Source of the DNA: a virus
Strand: one strand, 5' to 3'
Length of the DNA: 31,135 nucleotides
Virus record (IMG/VR): IMGVR_UViG_3300045902_000154
Location: 1 to 31,135 of that record
The translations under genes were made by a program, and so were the position numbers. Of the stretch, positions 1-6,939 are shown piece after piece; the first letter of the stretch is position 1, and the number at the start of each line of letters is the position of its first letter. The notes beneath the pieces are model-generated. The model ran no database searches. It saw nothing but the letters and a program-made list of their open reading frames with translations, and had not been told where the DNA came from.

Positions 1-322
1 AGATCGAGAGACCCTCCGGCAGACAGGCTACAGCCAGCAGGCAGCGTCGTCAGTCTGCCGAGATCGAGAGACCCTCCGGCAGACAGGCTACAGCCAGCAG
101 GCAGCGTCGTCAGTCTGCCGAGGAGGAGCGACCCTCCTGCAGACAGACTGCAGCCCTCCGGCAGAGACGTCAGTCTGCCGAGATCGAGAGACCCTCCGGC
201 AGACAGGCTACAGCCAGCAGGCAGCGTCGTCAGACCGCCGAGATCGAGAGACCCTCCGGCAGACAGGCTACAGCCAGCAGGCAGAGACGTCAGACCGATG
301 AGATCGAGAGACCCTCCGGCAG
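1..322 (-). repeat. 60-bp tandem repeat, five units plus a partial sixth
   Basis: Exact 60-bp periodicity: units at 1-60, 61-120, 121-180, 181-240 and 241-300, with the first 22 bases of a sixth at 301-322. Units 1 and 2 are identical; unit 3 is the most diverged. The period is a multiple of three and matches a 20-residue protein repeat on the minus strand, so these are coding repeats of the LRR gene. Such an array is prone to copy-number change by slippage or recombination. Confidence 0.95.
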
Positions 323-407
323 TAATCGCATCCCCTTCGCGAGTTGCCGAGGAATCCTGCCGGAGAACCAGTGTGTACAGGTCGTCAATCTTCGTGTTCG
401 CACCCAT
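1..407 (-). CDS. Leucine-rich-repeat protein, C-terminus cut by window edge
   Basis: The reading frame starts at an ATG at 407 that overlaps the TAA of the upstream gene (TAATG) and stays open to the left edge, giving 135 codons. After about 30 N-terminal residues (MGANTKIDDLYTLVLRQ...) the protein becomes an exact 20-residue repeat with the pattern LTxLPxGCSLSAGGSLxLGR. The regular L-x-x-L-P spacing resembles bacterial leucine-rich repeats, which form curved solenoids used for protein binding. Five full repeats and the start of a sixth are visible; more may lie outside. The third unit differs most (LLL in place of LDL, PEG in place of PAG). There is no signal peptide or membrane segment. Its position at the end of the protease operon would suit a virion, host-binding or moron role, but this is inference. 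The repeat class is fairly secure; the function is unknown. Confidence 0.72.
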   Translation of the reverse strand, partial: MGANTKIDDLYTLVLRQDSSATREGDAITAGGSLDLIGLTSLPAGCSLSAGGSLDLGGLTTLPAGCSLSAGGSLDLGRLTSLPEGCSLSAGGSLLLGRLTTLPAGCSLSAGGSLDLGRLTTLPAGCSLSAGGSLD

Positions 408-655
408 TACTGCCCCTTCGCCTGAAAGTAGGCTATTACCTGTTCGTAAGTCTTCACTAAGTGATCGTGGTCAAAGTCATCCGGTTGTGCCTTCCGCTCC
501 GGCATATTCGGATCTCGAAGCTCGCTTGCGATTACCTGCAGCTGCTGTGGGGTTCCGGTCCAGTCGATACGCACGCTGCCCTGATTCGCGTCATACAGGG
601 CTTCGTAAGTGTCGCAACAAGAGCAGTGGCTATAGCGAGCAATGTCAGTGCTCAT
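407..655 (-). CDS. Hypothetical protein, 82 aa
   Basis: A small acidic protein that begins 13 bases after the stop of the lipoprotein protease gene and whose TAA overlaps the ATG of the LRR gene. Near the N-terminus it has a short Cys cluster (HCSCCDTY), followed by a mixed alpha/beta-like stretch (RIDWTGTPQQLQVIASEL) and a charged segment rich in Asp and His. I do not recognise the family. There is no signal peptide or membrane helix. The tight packing suggests it is translated from the same message as its neighbours. No Shine-Dalgarno sequence is obvious, so coupling to the upstream gene is possible. Confidence 0.6.
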   Translation of the reverse strand: MSTDIARYSHCSCCDTYEALYDANQGSVRIDWTGTPQQLQVIASELRDPNMPERKAQPDDFDHDHLVKTYEQVIAYFQAKGQ

Positions 656-667
656 GTTCGATGCCGT

Positions 668-1813
668 TTAGTTAGCGACCGCCTTGACCCGATCCACAGT
701 AGATCGGCCACTGAACCCATACAGAATCCGCCGCGTACCACCTGCATCCATGAACTCAATCGCCGGGTAACGAGTGATGCCGGGCCGACTGTCAATCACC
801 TCGACGTTCGCCCAATCCCATTCGCCAGCCGCAACCGACCGCTTCAGCAACTCGCAGGGAGCACACGCAAAATCTGCATGCGTCATCCAGACAGTAGGCC
901 GCTCCCCAGACCCGACCAGCACATTTTCAGAAACTTTCCCGATATCAACCGGGGCCGGCGCGAAGAACCCATTCCGGTGATCGTATCCGCTCCAGCCGCC
1001 AAGTGTGCCCACAACCCGACCATGCTCGTCATAGACCGGACTCCCACTGTCGCCCGGATAGACTCCCGGGCCGTCCAGAACACGAAACCGGACCTGCTGC
1101 ATTCCCTGATACCGCTCAAGCCTCTCCACGCGGCCACGGAACCGCTGCCCAGTCCGACCCGACACAAAATACACCGCCTGACCAGAACGCACGCCAGAAC
1201 CCACCACACGCGGCAGAAACGATACGCCATCGACCTCAACGACACTCATGTCCCGATCCGGCAACGCACGCACACGGCATGGCAGCCACCGGCCACGAAC
1301 CCGAATCGATCCGGCACCGCTCCCGATGTGCCGCACACTCAACGCCCGATTGCCACCGAGACCGAACGCCACGCCCGAACGGCCACCGACGACTAGAGGA
1401 TAATATTCGGCGGACTCCATTCCGCCTGACGGGGCCAGCTCTGTTCCGCGCCCGCTCGTCTCCGCATTGTCTCCTGCCTGCAGAGGTGATCCCTCCGGAG
1501 TTTCGATCTCCCGACCGTCCGGAATCACTATCAGCGGATCTACGGGGCCAGCGGGATTCGGCTCCTGCTCCCTTACCCGGATCTCTCGCAACAGCTCCTG
1601 AATCGACTGCGTGTTCTCCTCGATGGCAAAGACCATCTGATCCAACCGGCTCAACGCATCGACTTGATGCTGCACCGACGCCGCTGCCGAGACCGAAGCC
1701 GATTCAGCCGCGATTGCCTGACGCCGCAATAAATCGATCTCCGAGAACACTACCGGAGATGTTGCCTCCGGACTGCAACCAGCCAACAGGACGCATAGGA
1801 CCAGATATCGCAT
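668..1813 (-). CDS. Lipoprotein with trypsin-like protease and thioredoxin-like domains
   Basis: A 381-residue protein with a short hydrophobic signal ending in a lipobox (LAGC, lipidated Cys13), so it is predicted to be membrane-anchored outside the cytoplasm. Residues about 25-85 are helical and may form a coiled coil, followed by a Pro/Glu-rich linker. Residues about 135-295 look like a chymotrypsin-fold protease: candidate His162 (SVRHIGS), Asp186 or Asp188 (LPDRDMSVVEVD) and Ser256 in the motif GDSGSPV. Residues about 305-381 look like a thioredoxin fold with CAPC at 317-320 and a likely cis-proline at Pro350 (RYPAIEF). An SD-like GGAG lies about 10 bases before the ATG. It follows the papain-like protease gene by 15 bases. 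Inference: it cleaves and perhaps reduces envelope or surface proteins, either during lysis or as a lysogenic-conversion factor. Confidence 0.75.
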   Translation of the reverse strand: MRYLVLCVLLAGCSPEATSPVVFSEIDLLRRQAIAAESASVSAAASVQHQVDALSRLDQMVFAIEENTQSIQELLREIRVREQEPNPAGPVDPLIVIPDGREIETPEGSPLQAGDNAETSGRGTELAPSGGMESAEYYPLVVGGRSGVAFGLGGNRALSVRHIGSGAGSIRVRGRWLPCRVRALPDRDMSVVEVDGVSFLPRVVGSGVRSGQAVYFVSGRTGQRFRGRVERLERYQGMQQVRFRVLDGPGVYPGDSGSPVYDEHGRVVGTLGGWSGYDHRNGFFAPAPVDIGKVSENVLVGSGERPTVWMTHADFACAPCELLKRSVAAGEWDWANVEVIDSRPGITRYPAIEFMDAGGTRRILYGFSGRSTVDRVKAVAN

Positions 1814-1828
1814 TGTGTTCGCTCCGTC

Positions 1829-2683
1829 TCAGGATGTTTGCCGCTTGTTGCCTGTCATCACGCTGACAGTCGGATCGTAATATCGTTCCACAGCCTTACT
1901 CGGAACAAACCCATATGCCCCGTACCGATTCCGTTGCAGCAGCGACTTCCACCAGCCTTCAGTTACCCAGAAATGATTTCCGGGAACTCTCGTATTCGGA
2001 TACTGCCCCGAGTCATGGCTATTGAACACCTCAAGCTGCCACTCGGTTCCCTTCCTCCTCGCCCAGCCAATCGCCATCGCATGGCCACCACCCGAATCAG
2101 ACCAACGCAACGCCGTGTCCGCACTGTCGCCGGTCACGCCCCATGCACGCGGGTTGTACGGACACCCGAAATGAATCGCACCACCCACCGCGATAATGGC
2201 CAGACACGTCCTGAAATCGGGAGCTGTCACGACCTCGCCAGTGTGGATCTGAGCCTTCGCCGCGTCCGCATGCCGTGCCCATTGTGCAGCAAATCCACGC
2301 GGATCGTACGGACCGTAAGGCCATGCCGATTCGAGCGGGCACCCGTCCCGAGTCATCATCTTCACGCCCGATTGCATGGACGTTCCCTGATCGCGACCGA
2401 CACCGCCGTCGTACTGCTCGCATCGCAAGTACGCCGCCGCACGACTGAGCTGCACCACGTTTCCGGTCTCAGCCAGAATGCACAACTCACGCGATGACGT
2501 TGCCGAATGAGCCTGACAGTCGTTGCGATGCTGACGCTCGAATCGGTACTGCTTCCGTGGATCATCACGGGCCAATAGCCGCGCCTCCCAGTCACGCAGA
2601 TCGCTCAGATTGAACGACGCTGCACGCGGCAAGTCCGCCTCAATCTCAGTCCGCAAGGCATCGTTCTGAATCAATCCCGGCAT
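1829..2683 (-). CDS. Papain-like (C1-type) cysteine protease
   Basis: A 284-residue protein with the layout of a papain-fold peptidase. The candidate nucleophile is Cys56 (QHRNDCQAHSA, compare the Q...C motif of papain), the base His201 (GGGHAMAIGW) and the polar residue Asn221 (VFNSHDSG, compare NSWG in papain). Between them lies a segment like the family's YPY region (CPLESAWPYG, about 115-124). No signal peptide is visible, so export would need a holin or lysis. The ATG at 2683 has GAGGG about 9 bases upstream and lies inside the end of the Phd antitoxin gene. The family is assigned from motif order; whether the target is a host protein, the cell envelope or a phage protein is unknown. Confidence 0.7.
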   Translation of the reverse strand: MPGLIQNDALRTEIEADLPRAASFNLSDLRDWEARLLARDDPRKQYRFERQHRNDCQAHSATSSRELCILAETGNVVQLSRAAAYLRCEQYDGGVGRDQGTSMQSGVKMMTRDGCPLESAWPYGPYDPRGFAAQWARHADAAKAQIHTGEVVTAPDFRTCLAIIAVGGAIHFGCPYNPRAWGVTGDSADTALRWSDSGGGHAMAIGWARRKGTEWQLEVFNSHDSGQYPNTRVPGNHFWVTEGWWKSLLQRNRYGAYGFVPSKAVERYYDPTVSVMTGNKRQTS

Positions 2684-2871
2684 CGCGCAGCCCTCTTTTT
2701 GTCGAGACGTTCGAGTCGTTCCAAATCGTCAATCGGGACAATCGCCGCCACGGATTTCCCATGACGGGTAATCTCGATTCGGTCGCCTTGATAAATCACC
2801 ACGTTGAGCATCTCCGAGAGATTCTCCCGCAGCTCAGCCGTGCTGATTGTCGTTGTCTGCCGCTCTGTCAT
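2671..2871 (-). CDS. Phd/YefM-type antitoxin, no adjacent toxin
   Basis: A 66-residue protein with a typical Phd/YefM N-terminal DNA-binding domain: STAELRENLSEMLN, then GDRIEITRHGKSVAAIVP and the acidic helix IDDLERLERL. Proteins of this family neutralise a partner toxin with the C-terminal tail and repress their own promoter. Here the tail is short and basic (DKKRAARCRD). The ATG overlaps the stop of the CysH-like gene (ATGA), and its stop overlaps the papain-like protease gene. No Doc, YoeB or PIN toxin lies beside it. It may repress this operon or neutralise a host toxin; both are inference. Confidence 0.85.
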   Translation of the reverse strand: MTERQTTTISTAELRENLSEMLNVVIYQGDRIEITRHGKSVAAIVPIDDLERLERLDKKRAARCRD

Positions 2872-3602
2872 TTTCTCACCATTCTGTGTGACTCAATTCT
2901 TCCTAGAACGTCCCCGTAATACTCGCGCTCCCACTGAGATCGCCCATGTCCTTCGCCTCTCGCTCCGCCAAGGCTAGCAACCCTCAACTGCTGTCTCGTC
3001 CATCTTCCGCCGCCATTCATCGCGTACGCTGGATGCACAGGAAGATTCTTTGCGTAAAGGATTGCGAACACATCCTTGGCTGTCAGGTACGCCAGCGGAC
3101 ACACGGTTGCTCGCGTAGTGATGCCATGTGTCCAGACTCGCAGATACCTCGATGACGACTCCTCAGCCCTGACCCCTGTCATTGCGAGTTTTCCATGTCG
3201 GCGCGAAGCCTCCTGCACTCCACACTCTAAGGTTCCAGTCGCATGCCATCCCGTCTCATCGAGAGTGCAGGCCACCGTGATCTCCTCATATGTTTGCAGG
3301 CCAGTGCGATTGTATACGTCGCGAACAATTTCACACTCCGGGTTGTAAATTGGCAACACCTTAATCCAGACCAGTGGCAGCTTGGGGCACACCACACTAG
3401 CCATGTGAGCCAACACAACAGAATCTTTTCCCCACGACACGGAAACGTAACCTGCATCTGCTGCCGATTCACGCATGTACTCAAGGCAGCGATTATAGTT
3501 CCTCCATAGCATCGCAGAGTTCGAATGAGCGGCATCCGCCCTCTCCTGCTCCGCCCAGATGGCCAAGTCTCGCTTTGTGTGCCTTGCCGATTGAATTAAC
3601 AT
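2868..3602 (-). CDS. cysH: CysH-like PP-loop protein of type IV-B CRISPR-Cas
   Basis: A 244-residue protein of the PAPS reductase/adenine-nucleotide alpha-hydrolase family. The PP-loop is at residues 54-61 (SVSWGKDS), followed by the family's G-x-R-x-x-E-S motif at 143-149 (GVRAEES) and the CPL...DVFAILYAKNLPVHPAY region at about 168-193. The ATG at 3602 overlaps the end of csf3 by 7 bases. A longer upstream extension in the same frame would run deep into csf3 and is unlikely to be translated. A cysH-like gene is a hallmark of type IV-B CRISPR-Cas loci, where its role is unknown. No other sulfate-assimilation gene is nearby, so a CRISPR-linked role is more likely than cysteine biosynthesis. 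Confidence 0.86.
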   Translation of the reverse strand: MLIQSARHTKRDLAIWAEQERADAAHSNSAMLWRNYNRCLEYMRESAADAGYVSVSWGKDSVVLAHMASVVCPKLPLVWIKVLPIYNPECEIVRDVYNRTGLQTYEEITVACTLDETGWHATGTLECGVQEASRRHGKLAMTGVRAEESSSRYLRVWTHGITTRATVCPLAYLTAKDVFAILYAKNLPVHPAYAMNGGGRWTRQQLRVASLGGARGEGHGRSQWEREYYGDVLGRIESHRMVRK

Positions 3603-4327
3603 GGTACGGCTATCTCCACGTGAAATGACCGCTCCCAGTATGGTGGACAGCAGCCACCGTACCACGGCCTCCACCCAATGACGTTGTCTGTGATAAGGTT
3701 CACTGGCAGTCGCCGCATCAGGACTTGGCCGCATGGAGAATCGGCAAACCACGAATAATCATGCTCAATCGGCTCAACTCTCCATTCAACAACCCTGCCG
3801 TACCCGTGCGCTGACTTCTTGCCCACTGCGCTGACCCGCTTCAGCCATCGCCGCAGAACACTCATTGGAGCATCCCCGAGATCCTTTCTGCTCCTCAGCG
3901 CCGCGAACCAGCAGATGCGATCAACAACTGTTGTCCTCAGTGGCAAATACCACGACTTGTACTCGCCGCCAGTGATGTTCACCTTCCCAGTTCTATCGCC
4001 CGCGCCCATCGCCGGGAGCATCTCCAGCGGGAACCGCTTGGCTATGTAGTCGTGATGCTCAGAGTGTTCCGGCAGAATGCAGGAAGACACTCTTGGGATC
4101 ACCAACTTGCCGTGCGACTCTCGCTCAAACGGTGTCCACAGAGTGCCCGGTTTGCTGATCGCATCTGCCCTCGACATCCTCGCTAGATGCCTTCCACCAG
4201 AACTCTCTGAAATCGTTCGCTGCCGCTGCGCAATACACCACTCAACAACTGCGTCCAGTTCAGGACCATAGCCCTCAGCCGACAACACAAGTGGAGACGT
4301 CAGCATCGCAGTCACTTTCACGTTCAT
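3596..4327 (-). CDS. csf3: Csf3 (Cas5-like) subunit of type IV-B CRISPR-Cas
   Basis: A 243-residue protein matching the Cas5-like Csf3 pattern. It has an N-terminal RRM-like strand and loop (MNVKVTAMLTSPLVLSAEGYGPELDAVVEW) in which the predicted base-pair-capping loop follows the first strand. A Gly-rich segment lies at 168-179 (VGKKSAHGYGRV), and the C-terminal block MRRLPVN...CCPPYW resembles the family's R-x-L-P...PPYW region. In known type IV complexes Cas5 caps the 5' end of the guide RNA. The ATG overlaps the csf2 stop as ATGA, and its own stop overlaps the start of cysH. Its position directly after csf2 supports the call. Confidence 0.87.
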   Translation of the reverse strand: MNVKVTAMLTSPLVLSAEGYGPELDAVVEWCIAQRQRTISESSGGRHLARMSRADAISKPGTLWTPFERESHGKLVIPRVSSCILPEHSEHHDYIAKRFPLEMLPAMGAGDRTGKVNITGGEYKSWYLPLRTTVVDRICWFAALRSRKDLGDAPMSVLRRWLKRVSAVGKKSAHGYGRVVEWRVEPIEHDYSWFADSPCGQVLMRRLPVNLITDNVIGWRPWYGGCCPPYWERSFHVEIAVPC

Positions 4328-5166
4328 GACGCAATACTCCTGACAATCTCCCTGCACGACTCGCGGTTTGCTTCCCGGCTGGCAACGTAGGCAGCGACAC
4401 ACGATTCCACATTAGCGGTACTGTCAACGTAGCACGCGAACCGTCCGTGCCCGCGCGATCCCTGACCACCTAGCACGCCGCCCGAACCCTGCCACATCGA
4501 GATGGCATTGAGCAGGCAGCCTGCCAGCACATCTGTCGAAAAAGTGATGCGAAACTCGGCTAAAAATATCGCACCGGGTATCACACATGTGCCACCGAAC
4601 GGCATCGATGAGTTGCCAGTGTAGTCTGACTCACCATGCAGGCCAGACACTCCAGATAACAGTGGGTCATGCCTGAAATACTGCCATCGCCCAACAAACT
4701 GCGAAGCCGGGCCAACCGACTTCCATTCGTCGCACTGCAACTCCGGGTACATTGCCTGTGCGCGGCTAGCGTTTTCTCGACAAACGAGAATGCCTCGGTC
4801 TGCGCTCATGGCACCTGGGATAATGTCATCTGCCGTCGAGCATCCCAGTAGTGCCAGTGCAGGAAATGTGCTGGCAATGTCGCCACGAATCTGCAACGAA
4901 GGCTGCCCGCCCTTCGATCGCTCATTCCCGCCACCGTAGAGCAACGCCACTTCTCGCTTTGTTAAATCGGACCATCCCAAGTCATGCGCTGCATGAATCC
5001 GGACCATTTTCCGAAGCGCGTTCCCCGACAGGACTGGAACATTCACGATTCCGCACGGAGTCTGCACTTGCTCAGTGTTCACGAGCGACTCATTCCCGAC
5101 AGACCCCCTCTGGTGAGTCACAGGAGACAGGGCCTTCAGCATCAATCTGATTCTGTCTTGTCTCAT
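4324..5166 (-). CDS. csf2: Csf2 (Cas7-like) backbone subunit of type IV-B CRISPR-Cas
   Basis: A 280-residue Cas7-like protein expected to polymerise along guide RNA as the filament backbone. The N-terminal strand (DRIRLMLKALSPVTHQ) is followed by a loop and the conserved VNVPVLSGNALRKMVR (41-56), typical of RAMP-fold Cas7 proteins of types III and IV. A Gly-rich region at 227-243 (GSGGVLGGQGSRGHGRF) is the other family signature. The ATG at 5166 overlaps the TAA of cas11 (TAATG), which selects it over an upstream in-frame alternative at 5226. The stop overlaps csf3 by ATGA. The gene is more AT-rich than the replication genes. Confidence 0.88.
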   Translation of the reverse strand: MRQDRIRLMLKALSPVTHQRGSVGNESLVNTEQVQTPCGIVNVPVLSGNALRKMVRIHAAHDLGWSDLTKREVALLYGGGNERSKGGQPSLQIRGDIASTFPALALLGCSTADDIIPGAMSADRGILVCRENASRAQAMYPELQCDEWKSVGPASQFVGRWQYFRHDPLLSGVSGLHGESDYTGNSSMPFGGTCVIPGAIFLAEFRITFSTDVLAGCLLNAISMWQGSGGVLGGQGSRGHGRFACYVDSTANVESCVAAYVASREANRESCREIVRSIAS

Positions 5167-5609
5167 TATGCACCAGCCTTTTTGCTTCTGTTTGCCTCGA
5201 ATTGCTGACGGCCAAAAACAATGCACGGAAGCAGGTGAGTCGCCATGTATCGCGTCACCGCTGTCGCCTCGTCTCCGCTCATGTGGTACAGGGACTCCTG
5301 AATCTGCACGAGCCTCTTGTTGCCCACCACAGCGTTGGCGTCTGCCATCACGTGATTAAGGCATGTGCTCACGAACCCTATCATGTCTCCTTGCGACGAT
5401 TCCTCAATGGCTTTCTCTAGTGCCGATTTAGTGCGATCCCATATCGTCACAGGATCTAGCCTATCGCGATTGAACGCTATCGCAATCAATTCCACAATGT
5501 CCGTTGCTTTCGCTCTGCATGATTCTGAGAACTCTGACTCGTAGCTGGTGATGTCGCAGAGTCCAGCAAGCTCCCTTCGGAATCTTGCCGCGTCAAACTT
5601 TTCAAGCAT
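5166..5609 (-). CDS. cas11: Cas11-like small subunit of type IV-B CRISPR-Cas
   Basis: A 147-residue protein that looks almost entirely helical (EKFDAARFRRELAGL... EKAIEESSQ... GFVSTCLNHVMADANAVV), as expected for the small helical Cas11 subunits that line the belly of class 1 effector complexes. The start at 5609 is chosen because a very strong Shine-Dalgarno (AAAGGAGGAGG) lies just before the ATG; an in-frame ATG-like start at 5681 lacks this. This start places the first 124 bases inside csf1 in another frame. Cas11 sequences are poorly conserved, so the call rests on size, helicity and position between csf1 and csf2. Confidence 0.78.
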   Translation of the reverse strand: MLEKFDAARFRRELAGLCDITSYESEFSESCRAKATDIVELIAIAFNRDRLDPVTIWDRTKSALEKAIEESSQGDMIGFVSTCLNHVMADANAVVGNKRLVQIQESLYHMSGDEATAVTRYMATHLLPCIVFGRQQFEANRSKKAGA

Positions 5610-6268
5610 GTGACCTCCTCCTTTGATGGTGCCAAAAAAGCAACCAACTGAAACACCGGCTCGTCTACGCGATCGAACCATCTAGACAGCTCAATGGCTG
5701 TGTCCACTCCATGCACTTCGCTTAGTTTCATGAATCTCGCTGGTGTCAACTCGCCAAGCAGTGCTGGCTTACCAATCGCTACTACAACCTGCGAAGCCAT
5801 GTCAAACAGCCTGAGGATTTCGATCGCGTCGTAAGCGATTGTCATATCCTCGAACTGCAGCGCGGGCCATCGCTTATCTGTAACGACCGGAGTCTTGTAG
5901 AGAATGACTTTCTGGCCACTCTTCGCGATGCAAATTCCATACGGCGGCTCTGGCGGATTCATGACAGAATTCCGCAATTCCGCTATGTGCGATTTGCTGT
6001 ACGGACGCATTCCACGCGAGTCTATGACCCACGAATAGTTCCTCGCTTTCTGCTTCTTCTCGTGTCCAGCAATATCCATCGACTCTGACTGACTCAACTC
6101 GCAGCCAGCGCAGCGATACTTGCCAGATCTGTTGGCCACATCCCTCCAGTTCACAAACAGCGAACTGACCTTAAACTCCCTGTCTGCTGGGAGTCCGCAA
6201 AAAAAGCACCTGTCGCTGCCTTTGATTGGCAAACCATGCACCATCGCAACAAGCTCACCAATCCTCAC
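5486..6268 (-). CDS. csf1: Csf1 (Cas8-like) zinc-finger subunit of type IV CRISPR-Cas
   Basis: A 260-residue protein with the N-terminal four-Cys zinc finger that marks Csf1: Cys21-F-F-Cys24 and Cys53-A-G-Cys56, separated by a segment containing FVNW. Csf1 is the signature large-subunit-like protein of type IV effector complexes. The start is GTG at 6268, overlapping the upstream TGA (GTGA) with GGGGG upstream; an internal ATG at residue 9 is the alternative. Residues 220-260 (Ser/Gln-rich, low complexity) lie in the region that overlaps cas11 and may be a non-conserved tail. Absence of dinG and cas6 nearby, with cas11 and cysH present, places the system in subtype IV-B. Confidence 0.88.
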   Translation of the reverse strand: MRIGELVAMVHGLPIKGSDRCFFCGLPADREFKVSSLFVNWRDVANRSGKYRCAGCELSQSESMDIAGHEKKQKARNYSWVIDSRGMRPYSKSHIAELRNSVMNPPEPPYGICIAKSGQKVILYKTPVVTDKRWPALQFEDMTIAYDAIEILRLFDMASQVVVAIGKPALLGELTPARFMKLSEVHGVDTAIELSRWFDRVDEPVFQLVAFLAPSKEEVTCLKSLTRQDSEGSLLDSATSPATSQSSQNHAERKQRTLWN

Positions 6269-6666
6269 TGATCACCCCCAATCCGACGCCACTGCATGAC
6301 GCCGCTATGAATCCACTCTGCCAACGCCTCACGATCACCCGCCTTCACCCTCGCCTCTAACGCCGCGTCGACCACCTCAGCGGCCGCTGCATGAGCCAAC
6401 TGCGCACGCTTAATCCACTCTGCCTGCAGGTCTGCACCGGACTTACTCGGATCACGCACCAGACCGGCAAAATCATCGTTCCGACCCAGCTGCCGGGCCA
6501 GTAGTCGAATATAGGCATCGGCCACTTCCCGCCCACTCGAATCCTCCCGGATCTCGATCGGTCCCGGAGCCGGAGTCACAGACTGATCACGTTGCAGATC
6601 CATTCCGGCCATGATCCCGAGACCGAACATCACCGCCTGCAGCACCGATTTCCGCAGCTCATTCAT
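6265..6666 (-). CDS. Small membrane-anchored hypothetical protein, 133 aa
   Basis: It has a short hydrophobic N-terminal segment (VLQAVMFGLGIMAGM, about 8-22), then a soluble Ala-rich helical domain (AQLAHAAAAEVVDAALEARV). The layout suits either an inner-membrane protein with one N-terminal anchor or a spanin-like protein. The ATG at 6666 overlaps the stop of the upstream gene by 8 bases (ATGAATGA), and its own stop overlaps the GTG of csf1, so csf1 translation is probably coupled to it. I do not recognise the family. It may belong with the two membrane genes upstream as a lysis cassette. Confidence 0.65.
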   Translation of the reverse strand: MNELRKSVLQAVMFGLGIMAGMDLQRDQSVTPAPGPIEIREDSSGREVADAYIRLLARQLGRNDDFAGLVRDPSKSGADLQAEWIKRAQLAHAAAAEVVDAALEARVKAGDREALAEWIHSGVMQWRRIGGDQ

Positions 6667-6892
6667 TGCCAGAATCCTTTGTCAGCAACGCCTCAATCCG
6701 ATCCAATTGACGCCGGATCGCAGACAGATCAGTCAGCCGCACCGTGGCCGCTGGAGGAGCCGAACCATTGCCAGACCTCCACGCCGGAAGCAAGCCGATC
6801 AGCCACTTGGACAGACCAGAGAACCACGGCCAACCCACCTGCAACACCAGCAGCACGGCAGCGGCAACAACAGCGATCGTCGATTGGCTCAT
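6659..6892 (-). CDS. Small single-TM protein, holin-like candidate, 77 aa
   Basis: The ATG at 6892 is preceded by GGGGAA at good spacing. An N-terminal helix (STIAVVAAAVLLVLQVGW, about 4-21) is followed by a second, weaker hydrophobic stretch (WLIGLLPAW) and then a polar helix (LSAIRRQLDRIEALLT) that could form a coiled coil. Size and topology suit a holin or a spanin partner, but such proteins cannot be named on sequence alone. It lies 47 bases after a 33-residue membrane peptide gene and overlaps the next gene. Confidence 0.62.
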   Translation of the reverse strand: MSQSTIAVVAAAVLLVLQVGWPWFSGLSKWLIGLLPAWRSGNGSAPPAATVRLTDLSAIRRQLDRIEALLTKDSGNE

Positions 6893-6939
6893 ATTTTCCC
6901 CGTCCAAAACATACACCGTGTACGCCTCGCAGTCGATAC

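Noticed and set aside
1-322. CRISPR array
   Set aside because: The whole 60-bp unit repeats with no variable spacers, and the unit encodes an in-frame 20-residue protein repeat.
461-1396. Long plus-strand open frames (for example 461-1396 and 1003-1866)
   Set aside because: They lie opposite a gene with clear domain motifs and show no recognisable protein features; such frames are common opposite GC-rich genes.
2868-3602. Ordinary sulfate-assimilation PAPS reductase
   Set aside because: No other cysteine-biosynthesis gene is near, and the position in a csf operon is typical of the type IV-B CysH-like protein.
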